This document shows, piece after piece, positions 17,319 through 26,536 of a stretch of DNA of 33,692 nucleotides; the stretch's first letter is position 1, and each line of letters begins with the position of its first letter. Source of the stretch: a virus; IMG/VR virus record IMGVR_UViG_3300012936_000076, positions 1 through 33,692 of that record. One strand, 5' to 3'. The notes beneath the pieces were generated by a model. It was not told where the DNA came from, made no database searches, and worked only from the letters and a program-made list of their open reading frames with translations. A program made the translations under genes and the position numbers.

Positions 17319-20300
17319 ATGACAGCAATAAGAGTTACAGAGTCGACAGGCTCGTTAGGAACTATCCAAGTATCAGCTGGTGACGGAAGCTTTTTGTCTG
17401 GTTCTTTAGTAGCAGGCTCAAACGTCACTATTACTGAAGATTCAGGTTCATTTACAATTGCTGCATCAACTACCGGTGGATCGACAATTGGTGCTGCTGA
17501 AGACGGCACTTACGAAGATGGGCTTTTTACAGACTTTACTACAGAAACTCTGATAGGCGTCTCTATTGACAGATTTAATGAAGTACTAAAGGCACTTGCT
17601 CCAGCGCCTGCACCTCAGCTTGACGATATAAACTCAACCAGCACTGGTATTGCCGCATTGCTGTCTTTTGGTTCTAGTAACGATCAAAGTTCTGCTAATC
17701 CTGCATACTCGTCTGTTTCCACTGCTGCCGGTCTGTCTGCTGTTGATGTCAACGGCAATTACACAGTTACAACAAGTAGTAATAATATACGACTAGGTAT
17801 TTTTAACGGTGATGAGCATGTTTCAGGCACCTTGAATGCTGACGTAGATTCAAACAGTCAGGGAAACGGGGTTATAAATTACCCTGTCTTTTCTTTTGGT
17901 GATGGTGACACCGGTGTCTTAAGGCTTGAGGTGAATGGTAGTAACATAAAAGAAATAGATCTTACGTCTGATCTAATCGGGTCAGGCGGATCTGGGATAG
18001 GTACTGGTTCATATCTTAACGCACAAGGTTCAGGCTTTAATTTTATTTCTACTGCCACTTCAGGCACGTTTTCAAATGGAAACCCATTTAACTCCTTTAA
18101 ACACAGAACAGGAAAGTTTGTCGTCGCGTCAGGCAGTCAACGACTTGGGTGGAACTATGCCAGAGTCACTCATGTCAAAACTGGCTCAACGGTGGCTACA
18201 AACTTTATTGAATGGGTAAACGATGACAACAATGATGCTTTAACAGCATCAGGCAATTCTTTGTCTTTTGAGGGTAGCGGAAGTATTCATTTATCAGGAG
18301 TCGAATACTTCCAAAGTGGATCTGCTGTTTACAAGACACGCGTGTCAAATGCATACAAATATATCTATGACAATTCAAACATAACTTTTACCACTTCAAA
18401 CTCAGCTGCAGCTAGTAACAGTGTGTCATTTACAATACCTGCTCAATCAAAACCCGCTATCAGCGGGAGTGAAGATCACACAAAAGTCCTTCATCTTACT
18501 GGATCTACCACAGTAACAGCAAATGACTTTATCAGCGGTACAATAGTTTCAAGTGTCAATGTAACTCACCCGCTTAAATCTAACTTATCCGCCGGCGGGC
18601 AGTCCACGCAGACCGGTATTTTGATGTATAATCGGTCAAACACGTCAGATGAACAAACAGAAACTTTTAGACGTGAAAACTTCAGAATAATCAGCGGAGC
18701 GTATGATACACAAGCTTCTTTGGTAGACAACGCAAATAAATGGGACTCAACTCGTCACCTAACAGCATCAAATGGTGCTCACTCAAACGGTCTACAGTTT
18801 TATAATTCCAGATTGTACTCTCCAACTAAAACACTGAATGCTGGCGATTTTAGGGACAATTCTGATGGAGGCACTTTAAATAATGCACCTTCTGAAAACC
18901 CTAATTATTCTGGAGAATCAGGACAGAGGACTTTCTATCGGTGGTTTAAGAATGAAACAGGGTCTGCAAAGAGAGATTTAAAGATAGTCACGTCAGGAGA
19001 AGGTGCTGGTTCTGGCACGATTGTTCCCGCATCAACAGCACTAAATTCAAACAGAATTAGAATATTTGTTAAGTTTCCTAGTGACGGAACAGGTTCAACT
19101 GGCTGGATGGACATCGCTTCAAATTTTGTTTTAGACAACTACAGTGACAACGACGGGGCAAATGCTTCGTTCGACAGCAGCAATGGATTCGATTCAAGAT
19201 TAAATGCAACAAATGAAGTGTCGCTAGGTACTGTTGAAATCGGTAATAATGAGTATATTGGCCTTAGAGTAGAAGCGGATGCTAGCTGGACAGGATATAT
19301 AAGCTCAATTACAATAACGTTTGGCGCCGGTCAAGGATCAATCACACAAATACCAGACCTAGATGATCTTGGCTGTAATGACGACGGCGAAGACGTCAAA
19401 CTTTCCTTTGGTTCCTCTAAAACAATAGCAGACTATACAAGTGTTGGGACAGCTGCTGGATTCTCTGCTGTTGATCTAAATGGAACATATGAGACAGACT
19501 CTTCATCTAACAATTTAAGACGCGCTGTGTTTAAGCTTGACACTAGTATCGAAGGTAAGTTAAACGATGACATAGGAGCTGTCACTAACGGATCACATCA
19601 AAATCATGCCGCAGATGCTTTTTCAGAAGGTAACAAAGGCACGTTAAAACTTGAAGTTAACGGTGCTGTTATTCATCAAGTTGAAATCACAGGGTCGCAT
19701 GATTTAGTTGGTGCAGGAAGCCCTGGCGGTGGATCTGCAACTTCATTGAACGGTAATGGGTCGGGCTTTTGGGATTTAAGCACGTGGAAACCGGCGCTTT
19801 ACCAGAATGGTGTGCCCGACTATACAGAAATACAACGCACAGCAAAATACAGGGTTGTCGTAGCAGATCAAAGAAATGGATGGAACTATGCCAGAGTTAT
19901 CCACGCTGTGGACGGCACTGACAGAGAGACTAATTATGTTGAGTGGGTTAACGATAATAACGCTGACGCCCTATCTTCGGCTGGTAATAATCTGACTATC
20001 TTTGGTGACGATTCTTTTAGCTTCATCAGCGGTGTGAAGTATTTTAACTCACCGTCAGGTAGTATCGAGACCAGAATATCAAACTTGTACAAAAATGTCT
20101 ATTCTAAAAGTACTTCTGCAATCGGTTTCGCTAGTCTCACAAATGCATCGGGAGTTAAAATTGTTCAAAGTGGCTCTGGATTAAGCAGTACAAAGTCGAC
20201 TAATTCAAACACTGACTCTCTTCAAGCTTTGAGCACAACAGCAGGATCGCAAGATACAGCGCTTCACTGCACTGGAACAATTAACTTTTCACAGTCTAAA

Positions 20301-21131
20301 TCTTTACCAGGCTCTTCCCTAACAACATCTCACAACTGCGCCGGCGCAATGGTGTTTAAACACCCACTTAAGTCAAATTTAACAATTTCGACTCAAACAA
20401 CTAACAATCTTCTGGTATGGACACCTTCAGATACGTCAAACGCAAACACAGATGAGCATTTTACTGGAGAGGCAAACAGGATTGTCAGTGCGACATACAC
20501 CGCACAATCAGATGTGACAGCAGGATCTAACAGCTGGAATTCACAAAGGTCAATGAACGACCAGGCATCTTATGCTGAACATGCCACTGGCCTTCTTGTA
20601 TACGATACATACTTAATATCACCAAAAGCAGCAGGATCAAACGGAGACTTTAGAAACCACGACGAAGGTGGTGGAATAGAGTCTCCTGCAGGTAATGTGA
20701 ACTACTCAACCTTGACAAACTCAACTAGAGATTTTTTTAGAGGGTTTTTAAATAATACCACTAACGATCTGGCAAGAGTAACTATTACACTGTACGGCGA
20801 TGCAGTGTTAGTAGGAAAGACCGGTCCTAATGCCGCAGCATTAGGTAGCAACAAGAACATTTTTGTTGAATTAAAAATACCTGGAAAAACCGAGTTCTTA
20901 GATTTAGGAAAACCTTCAGCAGGCGCAGGAAATATCTCTGCAGGAGACGGGTGTTTGTTTGGAGATTTAAATTCAGCTATCGATGGTTCTGGTGAGACCA
21001 ATGTGTGTACTTTTAATGGGCAAACTGTTAACGGTACAACTTCAGGTGCTGAATATTTTGTAATAAAAATATCTGCTAGCGAAAACTGGACTGGCTATTT
21101 AGATAGAATTCAAGTGGCTTGGAGCGGTTAA
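17319..21131 (+). CDS. Giant tail fibre/adhesion protein with internally duplicated module
   Basis: A 1270-residue protein rich in Ser, Thr, Asn and Gly with little Cys, as usual for beta-rich fibres and receptor-binding proteins. After a ~100-residue N-terminal part (possible particle-attachment domain) come two diverged copies of one module, residues 101-680 and 681-1270. Paired landmarks include STAAGLSAVDVNGNY and GTAAGFSAVDLNGTY, two GWNYARV segments each leading to an EWVND stretch, two HPLKSNL segments, and closing SWTGYISS and NWTGYLDR. The first copy ends in TITFGAG and the second in the protein terminus, so each module probably ends with a beta-sandwich. The ribosome site is weak; an in-frame TGA just upstream fixes the ATG. 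The next gene starts in the stop codon (TAATG). Confidence 0.75.
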   Translation: MTAIRVTESTGSLGTIQVSAGDGSFLSGSLVAGSNVTITEDSGSFTIAASTTGGSTIGAAEDGTYEDGLFTDFTTETLIGVSIDRFNEVLKALAPAPAPQLDDINSTSTGIAALLSFGSSNDQSSANPAYSSVSTAAGLSAVDVNGNYTVTTSSNNIRLGIFNGDEHVSGTLNADVDSNSQGNGVINYPVFSFGDGDTGVLRLEVNGSNIKEIDLTSDLIGSGGSGIGTGSYLNAQGSGFNFISTATSGTFSNGNPFNSFKHRTGKFVVASGSQRLGWNYARVTHVKTGSTVATNFIEWVNDDNNDALTASGNSLSFEGSGSIHLSGVEYFQSGSAVYKTRVSNAYKYIYDNSNITFTTSNSAAASNSVSFTIPAQSKPAISGSEDHTKVLHLTGSTTVTANDFISGTIVSSVNVTHPLKSNLSAGGQSTQTGILMYNRSNTSDEQTETFRRENFRIISGAYDTQASLVDNANKWDSTRHLTASNGAHSNGLQFYNSRLYSPTKTLNAGDFRDNSDGGTLNNAPSENPNYSGESGQRTFYRWFKNETGSAKRDLKIVTSGEGAGSGTIVPASTALNSNRIRIFVKFPSDGTGSTGWMDIASNFVLDNYSDNDGANASFDSSNGFDSRLNATNEVSLGTVEIGNNEYIGLRVEADASWTGYISSITITFGAGQGSITQIPDLDDLGCNDDGEDVKLSFGSSKTIADYTSVGTAAGFSAVDLNGTYETDSSSNNLRRAVFKLDTSIEGKLNDDIGAVTNGSHQNHAADAFSEGNKGTLKLEVNGAVIHQVEITGSHDLVGAGSPGGGSATSLNGNGSGFWDLSTWKPALYQNGVPDYTEIQRTAKYRVVVADQRNGWNYARVIHAVDGTDRETNYVEWVNDNNADALSSAGNNLTIFGDDSFSFISGVKYFNSPSGSIETRISNLYKNVYSKSTSAIGFASLTNASGVKIVQSGSGLSSTKSTNSNTDSLQALSTTAGSQDTALHCTGTINFSQSKSLPGSSLTTSHNCAGAMVFKHPLKSNLTISTQTTNNLLVWTPSDTSNANTDEHFTGEANRIVSATYTAQSDVTAGSNSWNSQRSMNDQASYAEHATGLLVYDTYLISPKAAGSNGDFRNHDEGGGIESPAGNVNYSTLTNSTRDFFRGFLNNTTNDLARVTITLYGDAVLVGKTGPNAAALGSNKNIFVELKIPGKTEFLDLGKPSAGAGNISAGDGCLFGDLNSAIDGSGETNVCTFNGQTVNGTTSGAEYFVIKISASENWTGYLDRIQVAWSG
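17619..19358 (+). repeat. Fibre module copy 1
   Basis: It encodes residues 101-680 of the fibre protein and starts at LDDINSTSTG. Similarity to copy 2 is clear in protein but diverged in DNA, so the duplication is old. Confidence 0.7.
19359..21128 (+). repeat. Fibre module copy 2
   Basis: It encodes residues 681-1270, starting at LDDLGCNDDG. Order and spacing of the landmarks match copy 1 throughout. Confidence 0.7.
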
Positions 21132-22228
21132 TGGCAGGAAAAACTAATACATCTGCTACATTTTTCGCCCAGAAGAAGCTTCTTGGCAAAGCGCACACTT
21201 CAAATCTCAAAACTGATGGCGAAGAGTTAATAGGGTCTAACATACAAGCAGCAACTTCGCTAATTTTCGGCGAAGAAATACCTGTTAACCCTAGTCTAGA
21301 TTTATACACGATTCAAAGTGCATCTAACGGAGCACCTGGCACTGTTGAGTATATTCCTTTTATACTAACAGCGCTGACAGGCACAACTTACGATGCTAAC
21401 AACACAAATCCTGACGGCGGTTCAGGTCAAGATGCAGGAGAGAGTAGTCAAACTGCTGGTCCACACACATACAAATTTGTATTCCCTCCAGACTACCAAT
21501 CCAATTCTTCAAATCCTAATAAAGGCGCAGGCTTATTTGACAACAACAAGATAGTGCACGAAACGCTAGGAAAGGTACAATTAATACCTCCTTTCTTTTC
21601 TCAGAACGCACCTAATCCTTATATTGTTAAAATATACAAAGATGACGGCACCGGAGGTGTTGGAGATGAAATACCGCTCTTAGACAATATTGACTGGAAT
21701 GTTGATTTCTACAATGGTATTTTATTCCTTCAAGATTACAATGCATCTAAAATACCAGCGCACGCAAAAGCTTTTGCTTATGTCGGTAAAATGGCTGACG
21801 AAGTTATTTCTTCAGGAGGAGGGTCAGGAGGGTCAGGAGATAATAGTGTCAAGTACTTAGTCTTGCAGGCGACTGGTTCACTCTCGAACGAAAGAGTAAT
21901 TTCTCCTGGCGCTGGCCTTTCTGCTTCTGACGGTGGCCCGGGAAATAATTACAGCCTTGTAAATACAAACGGAAACTATGTCTTTAATGAATTTTTAGGT
22001 GCAGGATCAGACTCTAATACACTTTTTAGTTTAAATCACACACCAACTGCACCCAAGAATGTATCAGTTTACGTAAATGGTCTTCTTCAAATGCCATCTA
22101 CATCAATCACATCTGCACCTTATCAAGATTACAGTTTAACTGGGTCAAACATATTTTTTACAACTTCTTCAAAGCCAGAGCTAGGAAGCATTATTATGGC
22201 AAATTACACAACTAACGAGTCCTTATAA
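21131..22228 (+). CDS. Tail fibre/structural protein, downstream partner of the large fibre
   Basis: A 365-residue protein. The start is taken as the ATG overlapping the preceding stop (TAATG); an upstream ATG at 21119 is less likely. The N-terminal ~70 residues (FFAQKKLLGKAHTSN, then SLIFGEEIPVNPSLD) look like a conserved attachment segment. A flexible SSGGGSGGSGD linker near residues 228-238 separates it from a C-terminal beta-rich domain. That domain shows NEFLGAGSDSNTLFSLNHTP, VSVYVNGLLQMP and a YSLTGSNIFFTT strand, the pattern of phage tail proteins with a VYVNGxLQ strand; a similar EVYVNGQLLAYG stretch ends the 22577 fibre. Tail-fibre or fibre-connector role is inferred. Confidence 0.6.
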   Translation: MAGKTNTSATFFAQKKLLGKAHTSNLKTDGEELIGSNIQAATSLIFGEEIPVNPSLDLYTIQSASNGAPGTVEYIPFILTALTGTTYDANNTNPDGGSGQDAGESSQTAGPHTYKFVFPPDYQSNSSNPNKGAGLFDNNKIVHETLGKVQLIPPFFSQNAPNPYIVKIYKDDGTGGVGDEIPLLDNIDWNVDFYNGILFLQDYNASKIPAHAKAFAYVGKMADEVISSGGGSGGSGDNSVKYLVLQATGSLSNERVISPGAGLSASDGGPGNNYSLVNTNGNYVFNEFLGAGSDSNTLFSLNHTPTAPKNVSVYVNGLLQMPSTSITSAPYQDYSLTGSNIFFTTSSKPELGSIIMANYTTNESL

Positions 22229-22229
22229 C

Positions 22230-22472
22230 ATGAAACGAAATAATTATAATGTGAATTACTTCCAAACATCTGACTTGGCTATTGCCGCATTTTTAATGAT
22301 GCGGGGTCTTAAGCTTTCTGATGCGTCAGTTCAGAAAGGTGGTCGATTTATGTTTAAATTCGAAGACCCAGACGGAAAAGCTTTTCAAATGTCTATTGAA
22401 TATGTCAATAGTGAGTCAGCTAAGTTTGATGCACACATAAAAAATTTAAAAAATATAATTTACAAGAGTTAA
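22230..22472 (+). CDS. Small phage protein, DUF5659-like
   Basis: An 80-residue protein with a single compact pattern: YFQTSDLAIAAFLMMRGLKL, then GGRFMFKFEDPDG, then a C-terminal helix with IKNLKNIIYKS. This TSDLxxAAxL plus FxFxD arrangement is that of a small domain of unknown function found in many phages (DUF5659-type). It begins one base after the upstream stop and lies between two fibre genes. No function can be assigned. Confidence 0.6.
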   Translation: MKRNNYNVNYFQTSDLAIAAFLMMRGLKLSDASVQKGGRFMFKFEDPDGKAFQMSIEYVNSESAKFDAHIKNLKNIIYKS

Positions 22473-22576
22473 ATGAGATTTGAAACAATATTTAGAAGTG
22501 TTAAAGTTCAAGTCTTAGTATAGTCCAGTAGTTAGCGTTACGTACAGCTTAAAAACAATAACTTTAGGAGAAAAAA

Positions 22577-24667
22577 ATGGCTTTTAAGACTCAATTAAGA
22601 CTCTCTCAGGTGACAGGATCAGCAGTCGACTTGAAATCTGAGTTTACACAATATGCAGCAAAGAGTGCTGTGGCCGCGATGACCGGTTCTGACCTTCAGG
22701 ACGTTCTTGGTATGATCGGTGCAGCTGTTGGTCGAATTAGTGGTAAGGATGACGGTGAGATTTTCAATCAAGACGCAGGCGTCTTCTCTCACACCTCAGC
22801 CAAGTTCGGTGGTGCCGGTGACGCACTCGAGATTATAGACAATCTTGGCGACGTTACGCTCAAAACACTTGTTCAAGATAAGGACATGATATTCAACGTT
22901 AACGACGGATCTTCTGATACAGAAGTTATGCGTCTCGACGGTGATGTTTCTGCTCTTAAAATGGCTTCAGGTAAGCAAATTCAGTTTGGTGACTCAGGTG
23001 AAAACATCAGTGGTGACGGAACAGACCTTGCTGTAAATTCAAGCAACAACCTCGACATTGTAGCAAATAACAAAGTGACAATCGACGCACAAGGCACCGA
23101 TAGCGGTGACGGTGTTGAGATAACACTTGGCGCCGACTCAGCTGATACTCAGTTTATCGTTCAGAACAATTCTGGTAACGATGCACTTGTAGTTGACGGA
23201 CTTTTGGATGTAACAGTTGGTAGAAATCTTACTGTTGCCGGCAACCTCGACGTTAATGGCTCAACAACGACTATTGACACTGTCAACTTAACAGTTCAAG
23301 ATTCAATCATCGCACTTGGTGTTTCAGGTTCTGGTGCTTACAGTGCTACAGGCGATAGAGGTATCCTCTTCCCTCGTGGAGCTGCAGGTTCAGCAACCAG
23401 TGCACTGTTCTTCGATGGCACACGTTTTAACCTTGCAGAAACATTAACCGGCCCGACTTCTGGTTCATTTGCTGCAGTTGAATCTTACTCAAGGCTTCGC
23501 TTAGGTAGGCTTGAAGTTGGTACAGGAGATGATAGAATCGTTCTCGATACTGATCTCAAGATCAGAGCAGCTGCTGATATTGAACTCAACCCACAGGGTT
23601 CAAACGTCAAGCCAGCTTCTGACAGTGCTATCGACCTCGGTGTCGCTGGAACTGCGTTCCGTACACTCTTTGTCGATGACATTAACATCAACGGTCAAGG
23701 TCGTATCGACCTCGATACCGACGGCAACACATCAATTCGCTCACCTTCTAATGATGTTATTTCGTTTGAAGTAAGTGGTTCTGATCTCTTCAGCATGGCC
23801 TCAGCTGGTATGAAGATAGTTGACGACATCGGTTTGACATTTGGTACCAATAACGATGCTACATTCAAGTATGACGAAGCGGGAACAGACACACTTCTTT
23901 ATGATGGCGCAAGTCTAAGAATTGCTGATGATGTCAAGCTTGAGTTTGGTGCAAATGGCGATGCTTCAATCGAGTATGACGAAGACGGCACTGATCAGCT
24001 TCGTTTCGTTCTTCCTCAAGACGGTATGGTTCTTGGCGGAGCAACTCCGAAGCTGGTTATCGGCGACGCTGATGCTGAAGACACAATGATCGTCTTCGAT
24101 GGCAATGCTCAAGATTATCGTATTGGTCTGGATGACGGAAATGATACACTTGAGATTGGTGTTGGAGCAACTCATGGTACCACAGTATCAATGGAACTTT
24201 CTTCAAACAGAGATGTCGATATTGTCGCACACGATGGCACAAACGGCCTTAAGCTCGGCGGCACTATTGTTAGCGCAACTGCTACAGAGCTCAGCTTGCT
24301 CGACGGCGACGGCGCTGTTGGTTCTTCAATCACAATTGCTGATACAGACGGATTCATTATTGATGACGACGGTACCACCAAGAAGATACCTGCAAGTGAC
24401 CTCAAGACATACATCGCGAGCGGTGCTACCAAGAACGTGACAGTTGTTGCTGCGGCAGTTAATGCTGACACAGACTTCGATACAGGTGTCGCAAACATCG
24501 AGGCAGCTGCCGAGAATCGCATTGAGGTTTACGTCAACGGACAGCTTCTTGCATACGGCGCTGACGCAAGTGCAAACAGAGACTTCTACCCAGGAACATC
24601 TTCTGGCCGTCTCAAGTTCGAGTTTGCTCTCGAAGTCGACGACGTTGTTACGGCAATCCTTAGATAA
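22577..24667 (+). CDS. Tail fibre protein with repeated beta units; probably highly expressed
   Basis: A 696-residue fibre. Residues about 215-245 carry TVAGNLDVNGSTTTIDTVNL followed by VQDSIIALG, a phrase common in tail fibres of marine myoviruses. Further on are short repeats with an FGxNxDAxxxYDExGTDxL pattern (two copies near residues 417-475), and the end has EVYVNGQLLAYGADAS. The low Cys, high Asp/Gly/Ser/Thr composition and repeats indicate a trimeric beta-rich shaft. The coding DNA is visibly richer in GC and in codons such as CTC, GTC and GAC than its neighbours, as expected for an abundant structural protein or a recently acquired gene. The ribosome site is strong (AGGAG). A hairpin terminator follows. 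Confidence 0.75.
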   Translation: MAFKTQLRLSQVTGSAVDLKSEFTQYAAKSAVAAMTGSDLQDVLGMIGAAVGRISGKDDGEIFNQDAGVFSHTSAKFGGAGDALEIIDNLGDVTLKTLVQDKDMIFNVNDGSSDTEVMRLDGDVSALKMASGKQIQFGDSGENISGDGTDLAVNSSNNLDIVANNKVTIDAQGTDSGDGVEITLGADSADTQFIVQNNSGNDALVVDGLLDVTVGRNLTVAGNLDVNGSTTTIDTVNLTVQDSIIALGVSGSGAYSATGDRGILFPRGAAGSATSALFFDGTRFNLAETLTGPTSGSFAAVESYSRLRLGRLEVGTGDDRIVLDTDLKIRAAADIELNPQGSNVKPASDSAIDLGVAGTAFRTLFVDDININGQGRIDLDTDGNTSIRSPSNDVISFEVSGSDLFSMASAGMKIVDDIGLTFGTNNDATFKYDEAGTDTLLYDGASLRIADDVKLEFGANGDASIEYDEDGTDQLRFVLPQDGMVLGGATPKLVIGDADAEDTMIVFDGNAQDYRIGLDDGNDTLEIGVGATHGTTVSMELSSNRDVDIVAHDGTNGLKLGGTIVSATATELSLLDGDGAVGSSITIADTDGFIIDDDGTTKKIPASDLKTYIASGATKNVTVVAAAVNADTDFDTGVANIEAAAENRIEVYVNGQLLAYGADASANRDFYPGTSSGRLKFEFALEVDDVVTAILR

Positions 24668-24676
24668 TATAGAGTA

Positions 24677-24690
24677 AAAGCTTAAGCTTT
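24677..24690. repeat. Perfect 14-base palindrome AAAGCTTAAGCTTT
   Basis: It lies between the stop of the fibre gene and its terminator. Its centre, GCTTAAGC, recurs at the SSB promoter (9060-9067). It could be a protein-binding site, or just the base of the terminator hairpin region. Confidence 0.35.
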
Positions 24691-24696
24691 GATTCT

Positions 24697-24730
24697 GCAG
24701 GGAGCCACTCAGTGGCTCCCTGTTTTGTTT
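24697..24730 (+). terminator. Strong intrinsic terminator after the fibre gene
   Basis: An 11-base-pair stem, CAGGGAGCCAC (24698-24708) with GTGGCTCCCTG (24712-24722), with a TCA loop and a following TTTTGTTT run. Confidence 0.9.
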
Positions 24731-24759
24731 GTAAACATAATCTTTTTTTATCTTATAAT
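24729..24759 (+). promoter_or_regulatory. Candidate promoter for the 24780-onward genes
   Basis: TTGTAA (24729-24734, continuing AACA as at the SSB promoter) and TATAAT (24754-24759) lie immediately after a terminator, but the spacing is 19 bases, longer than ideal. Confidence 0.4.
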
Positions 24760-24779
24760 TAGTTAAAATGGAGACTTTA

Positions 24780-25265
24780 ATGAAAGACATAGATTATCAC
24801 ACCAGGCTAAAAATAGAATTAGAAGAAGTGATCAAGGAACAAAAAAGTAGACTTTTGACCGATCAAATTTTAATGAACTCAATCTTAGCAAGAGTAAGAG
24901 AGATCTTCCTGTCTGAAATAATTGCTCGCAAAACTGATAACGAAGCTTTGGCAAATTACCTTGAGACGCTGTCAAATAAAATACTTTTAGACATAAACTT
25001 AACTAACGAGAAATACAAGACAGAAAAGATAAAAATAGAATCTAGAGTTGAACTTCTCGAAGCATTAATTAGTAAAAGTGAAAGAGAAAAAGAAGCTGCA
25101 CTTCAAAAAATTATTTTAGAGAGGAACGGGAAGGAGGAGCGAGAGAAGAGAGATATCAGAAAAATTGGAGAAAGACCTGAGACAATCAAAGAAAAAAGAA
25201 GAAAAACCGAAACTAGCATTCAAAAAGATATGGACGCTTTTGATACGACAGTAGGTGAAGAGTGA
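24780..25265 (+). CDS. Unknown coiled-coil protein
   Basis: A 161-residue protein, strongly charged and almost wholly helical. Heptad-like Leu/Ile patterns run through residues ~5-115, and a very basic Arg/Lys/Glu-rich segment lies near residues 110-145. I chose the ATG at 24780 over that at 24768 because GGAG (24770-24773) sits six bases before it and would lie inside the longer version. It is the first gene after a strong terminator and a candidate promoter. Its stop overlaps the GTG of the next gene (GTGA). Scaffold, tail chaperone or virion component are all possible; the sequence does not decide. Confidence 0.55.
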   Translation: MKDIDYHTRLKIELEEVIKEQKSRLLTDQILMNSILARVREIFLSEIIARKTDNEALANYLETLSNKILLDINLTNEKYKTEKIKIESRVELLEALISKSEREKEAALQKIILERNGKEEREKRDIRKIGERPETIKEKRRKTETSIQKDMDAFDTTVGEE

Positions 25266-25693
25266 AAGTCCTTCAAACAGCAAACTTAGGAAGAAGCCTA
25301 GGGGGAATATCAGGAAGCATTAGGTATCGTCTGTACGACACCCTAGGATCTTCTGTAACTACTGCTTCAAACACAGGGATTTATGAGCTAGGGGACAGTA
25401 CAGGTCTGTATGGCGTGCAGCTTGATCTATCAACACAGTTCAGTGGTTCTATTGTGTGGTCTGTTAATGGAAACAATAACGTGTTTGCAACCGAAGAAGT
25501 TAAAATCGATCAAAAAATGGCGAGATACATACACACAGGTCGATGGCAAGTAGATGAAAATACAAACCAGATGATATTTTTCCAAGATGATAACGCAACA
25601 GAAATCGCAAGATATGACCTTTTTGACAGGAATGGAAATTCGTCTATAACAGAACTTTTTGAGAGGCGTCTAGTAGGCACTGGAAGCGTCTGA
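25262..25693 (+). CDS. Small putative virion protein
   Basis: A 143-residue protein with a GTG start overlapping the previous stop. The N-terminal half (GISGSIRYRLYDTLGSS, TGIYELGDSTGLYGVQL, FSGSIVWSVNG) looks like a small beta-sandwich. The C-terminal half has the pattern WQVDENTNQMIFFQDDN with ATEIARYDLFDRNG and ends in FERR, a pattern found in several phage structural proteins. The two parts suggest a fibre-base or neck component, but no family name can be given. The next gene starts inside its stop (TGATG). Confidence 0.5.
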   Translation: MKVLQTANLGRSLGGISGSIRYRLYDTLGSSVTTASNTGIYELGDSTGLYGVQLDLSTQFSGSIVWSVNGNNNVFATEEVKIDQKMARYIHTGRWQVDENTNQMIFFQDDNATEIARYDLFDRNGNSSITELFERRLVGTGSV

Positions 25694-26052
25694 TGCCCGG
25701 TTTCACAGTTACAAGAGGTCTCGGCCCAGGAGCAACGCCGTCTCACTTGATTGCTCGAGGTTTTATCCCAGCTGCTGCAGAAGCTATAAGAATTTTTAGA
25801 GGCGGTCGAAGCGCTGCGTCTAGAGCAGCAAAAGATTTAGTTGATAACTTTAAGATAAGCGTCATGCTAATATCACACAACAACAAAGACCTTTTAGAAC
25901 CAATTGCAAGAAATATAAGAAAAACTTTCGTCAAGAACGAGATAGTTATTAAAGAAATCACACCAAAATCTGTCGAGCACAGAAAATCTAAAGATGTGAG
26001 AATTGTTGTCGAAAACATTAAGGTGAGGAACAAGAAAAATGTCAAACATTGA
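25693..26052 (+). CDS. Small basic protein of unknown function
   Basis: A 119-residue protein with a Gly/Ala-rich N-terminal part containing GFIPAAAEAIRIFRGGRSAA and a basic C-terminal half rich in Lys, Arg, Ile and Val. It is translationally coupled to both neighbours (one-base overlap upstream, 14-base overlap downstream), which places it in the same complex or stage of infection. No function is recognised. Confidence 0.5.
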   Translation: MPGFTVTRGLGPGATPSHLIARGFIPAAAEAIRIFRGGRSAASRAAKDLVDNFKISVMLISHNNKDLLEPIARNIRKTFVKNEIVIKEITPKSVEHRKSKDVRIVVENIKVRNKKNVKH

Positions 26053-26536
26053 TCTCTTATTAGACGAAGAAAACGAGCTAACTTTTGCTTTAAAGATAGA
26101 AGGAACTAGACCAGCCACAGCAAAGTGCAGACTTATACTTGAAAACAGAGGAATGTCATTGGCCTTCGATTCAGAACCATACGATGGCGAAGAAGTTAGC
26201 GTTGTACTGCCACCCTTAGGGCACGTTATAAAGGAAGGTGAATATAATATGAACTTAGAAGTCATTGTAGATGATAAATTTTTTAAACCTCTCGAGATGG
26301 TAGGTAATTTTGAAAAGAGTATTTCAATAGTCGCTGAAAAAGTAGAAAAGAAGAAGTCACTCTTGAAACCTCAAGTAAGCTTATCAAACGTAAAAGTAAG
26401 AAAACGTAACAACAACAACGTTTCGAATGTTAAGACGAGATCTGACAAAAAGATCATAGAAAAGAAAGGCACAGCCAAAACAAAACTAACCGATAAAGAT
26501 ATAATGACATTAATAGAGGCATTGAAGTCAAGATGA
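26039..26536 (+). CDS. Unknown protein with N-terminal beta domain and basic tail
   Basis: A 165-residue protein. Residues 1-95 have regular beta strands (ELTFALKIEG, AKCRLILENRGMSLAF, EVSVVLPPLGHVI, YNMNLEVIVDDKFFKPLEMV), as in an Ig-like or jelly-roll domain. The rest is a Lys/Arg/Asn-rich linker ending in a predicted helix (DKDIMTLIEALKSR). This build of a folded head plus a basic tail suggests a decoration or adaptor protein, but I have no family match. Its stop overlaps the ATG of the membrane protein that follows (ATGA). Confidence 0.5.
   Translation: MSNIDLLLDEENELTFALKIEGTRPATAKCRLILENRGMSLAFDSEPYDGEEVSVVLPPLGHVIKEGEYNMNLEVIVDDKFFKPLEMVGNFEKSISIVAEKVEKKKSLLKPQVSLSNVKVRKRNNNNVSNVKTRSDKKIIEKKGTAKTKLTDKDIMTLIEALKSR

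Noticed and set aside
22506-22514. GTTCAAGTC, like a tRNA T-loop, in the gap before the 22577 fibre gene
   Set aside because: Flanks do not form a T-stem or acceptor stem and no anticodon arm is present; not a tRNA.
22473-22576. 104-base gap before the 22577 fibre gene, including a TATAGT box
   Set aside because: No matching -35 box at 16-18 bases and no small gene; only the ribosome site AGGAG is supported.
23511-24677. Several overlapping open frames on both strands within the 22577 fibre gene
   Set aside because: They lack ribosome sites, have low-complexity Ser/Leu-rich translations and come from the GC-rich codon pattern of the real gene.
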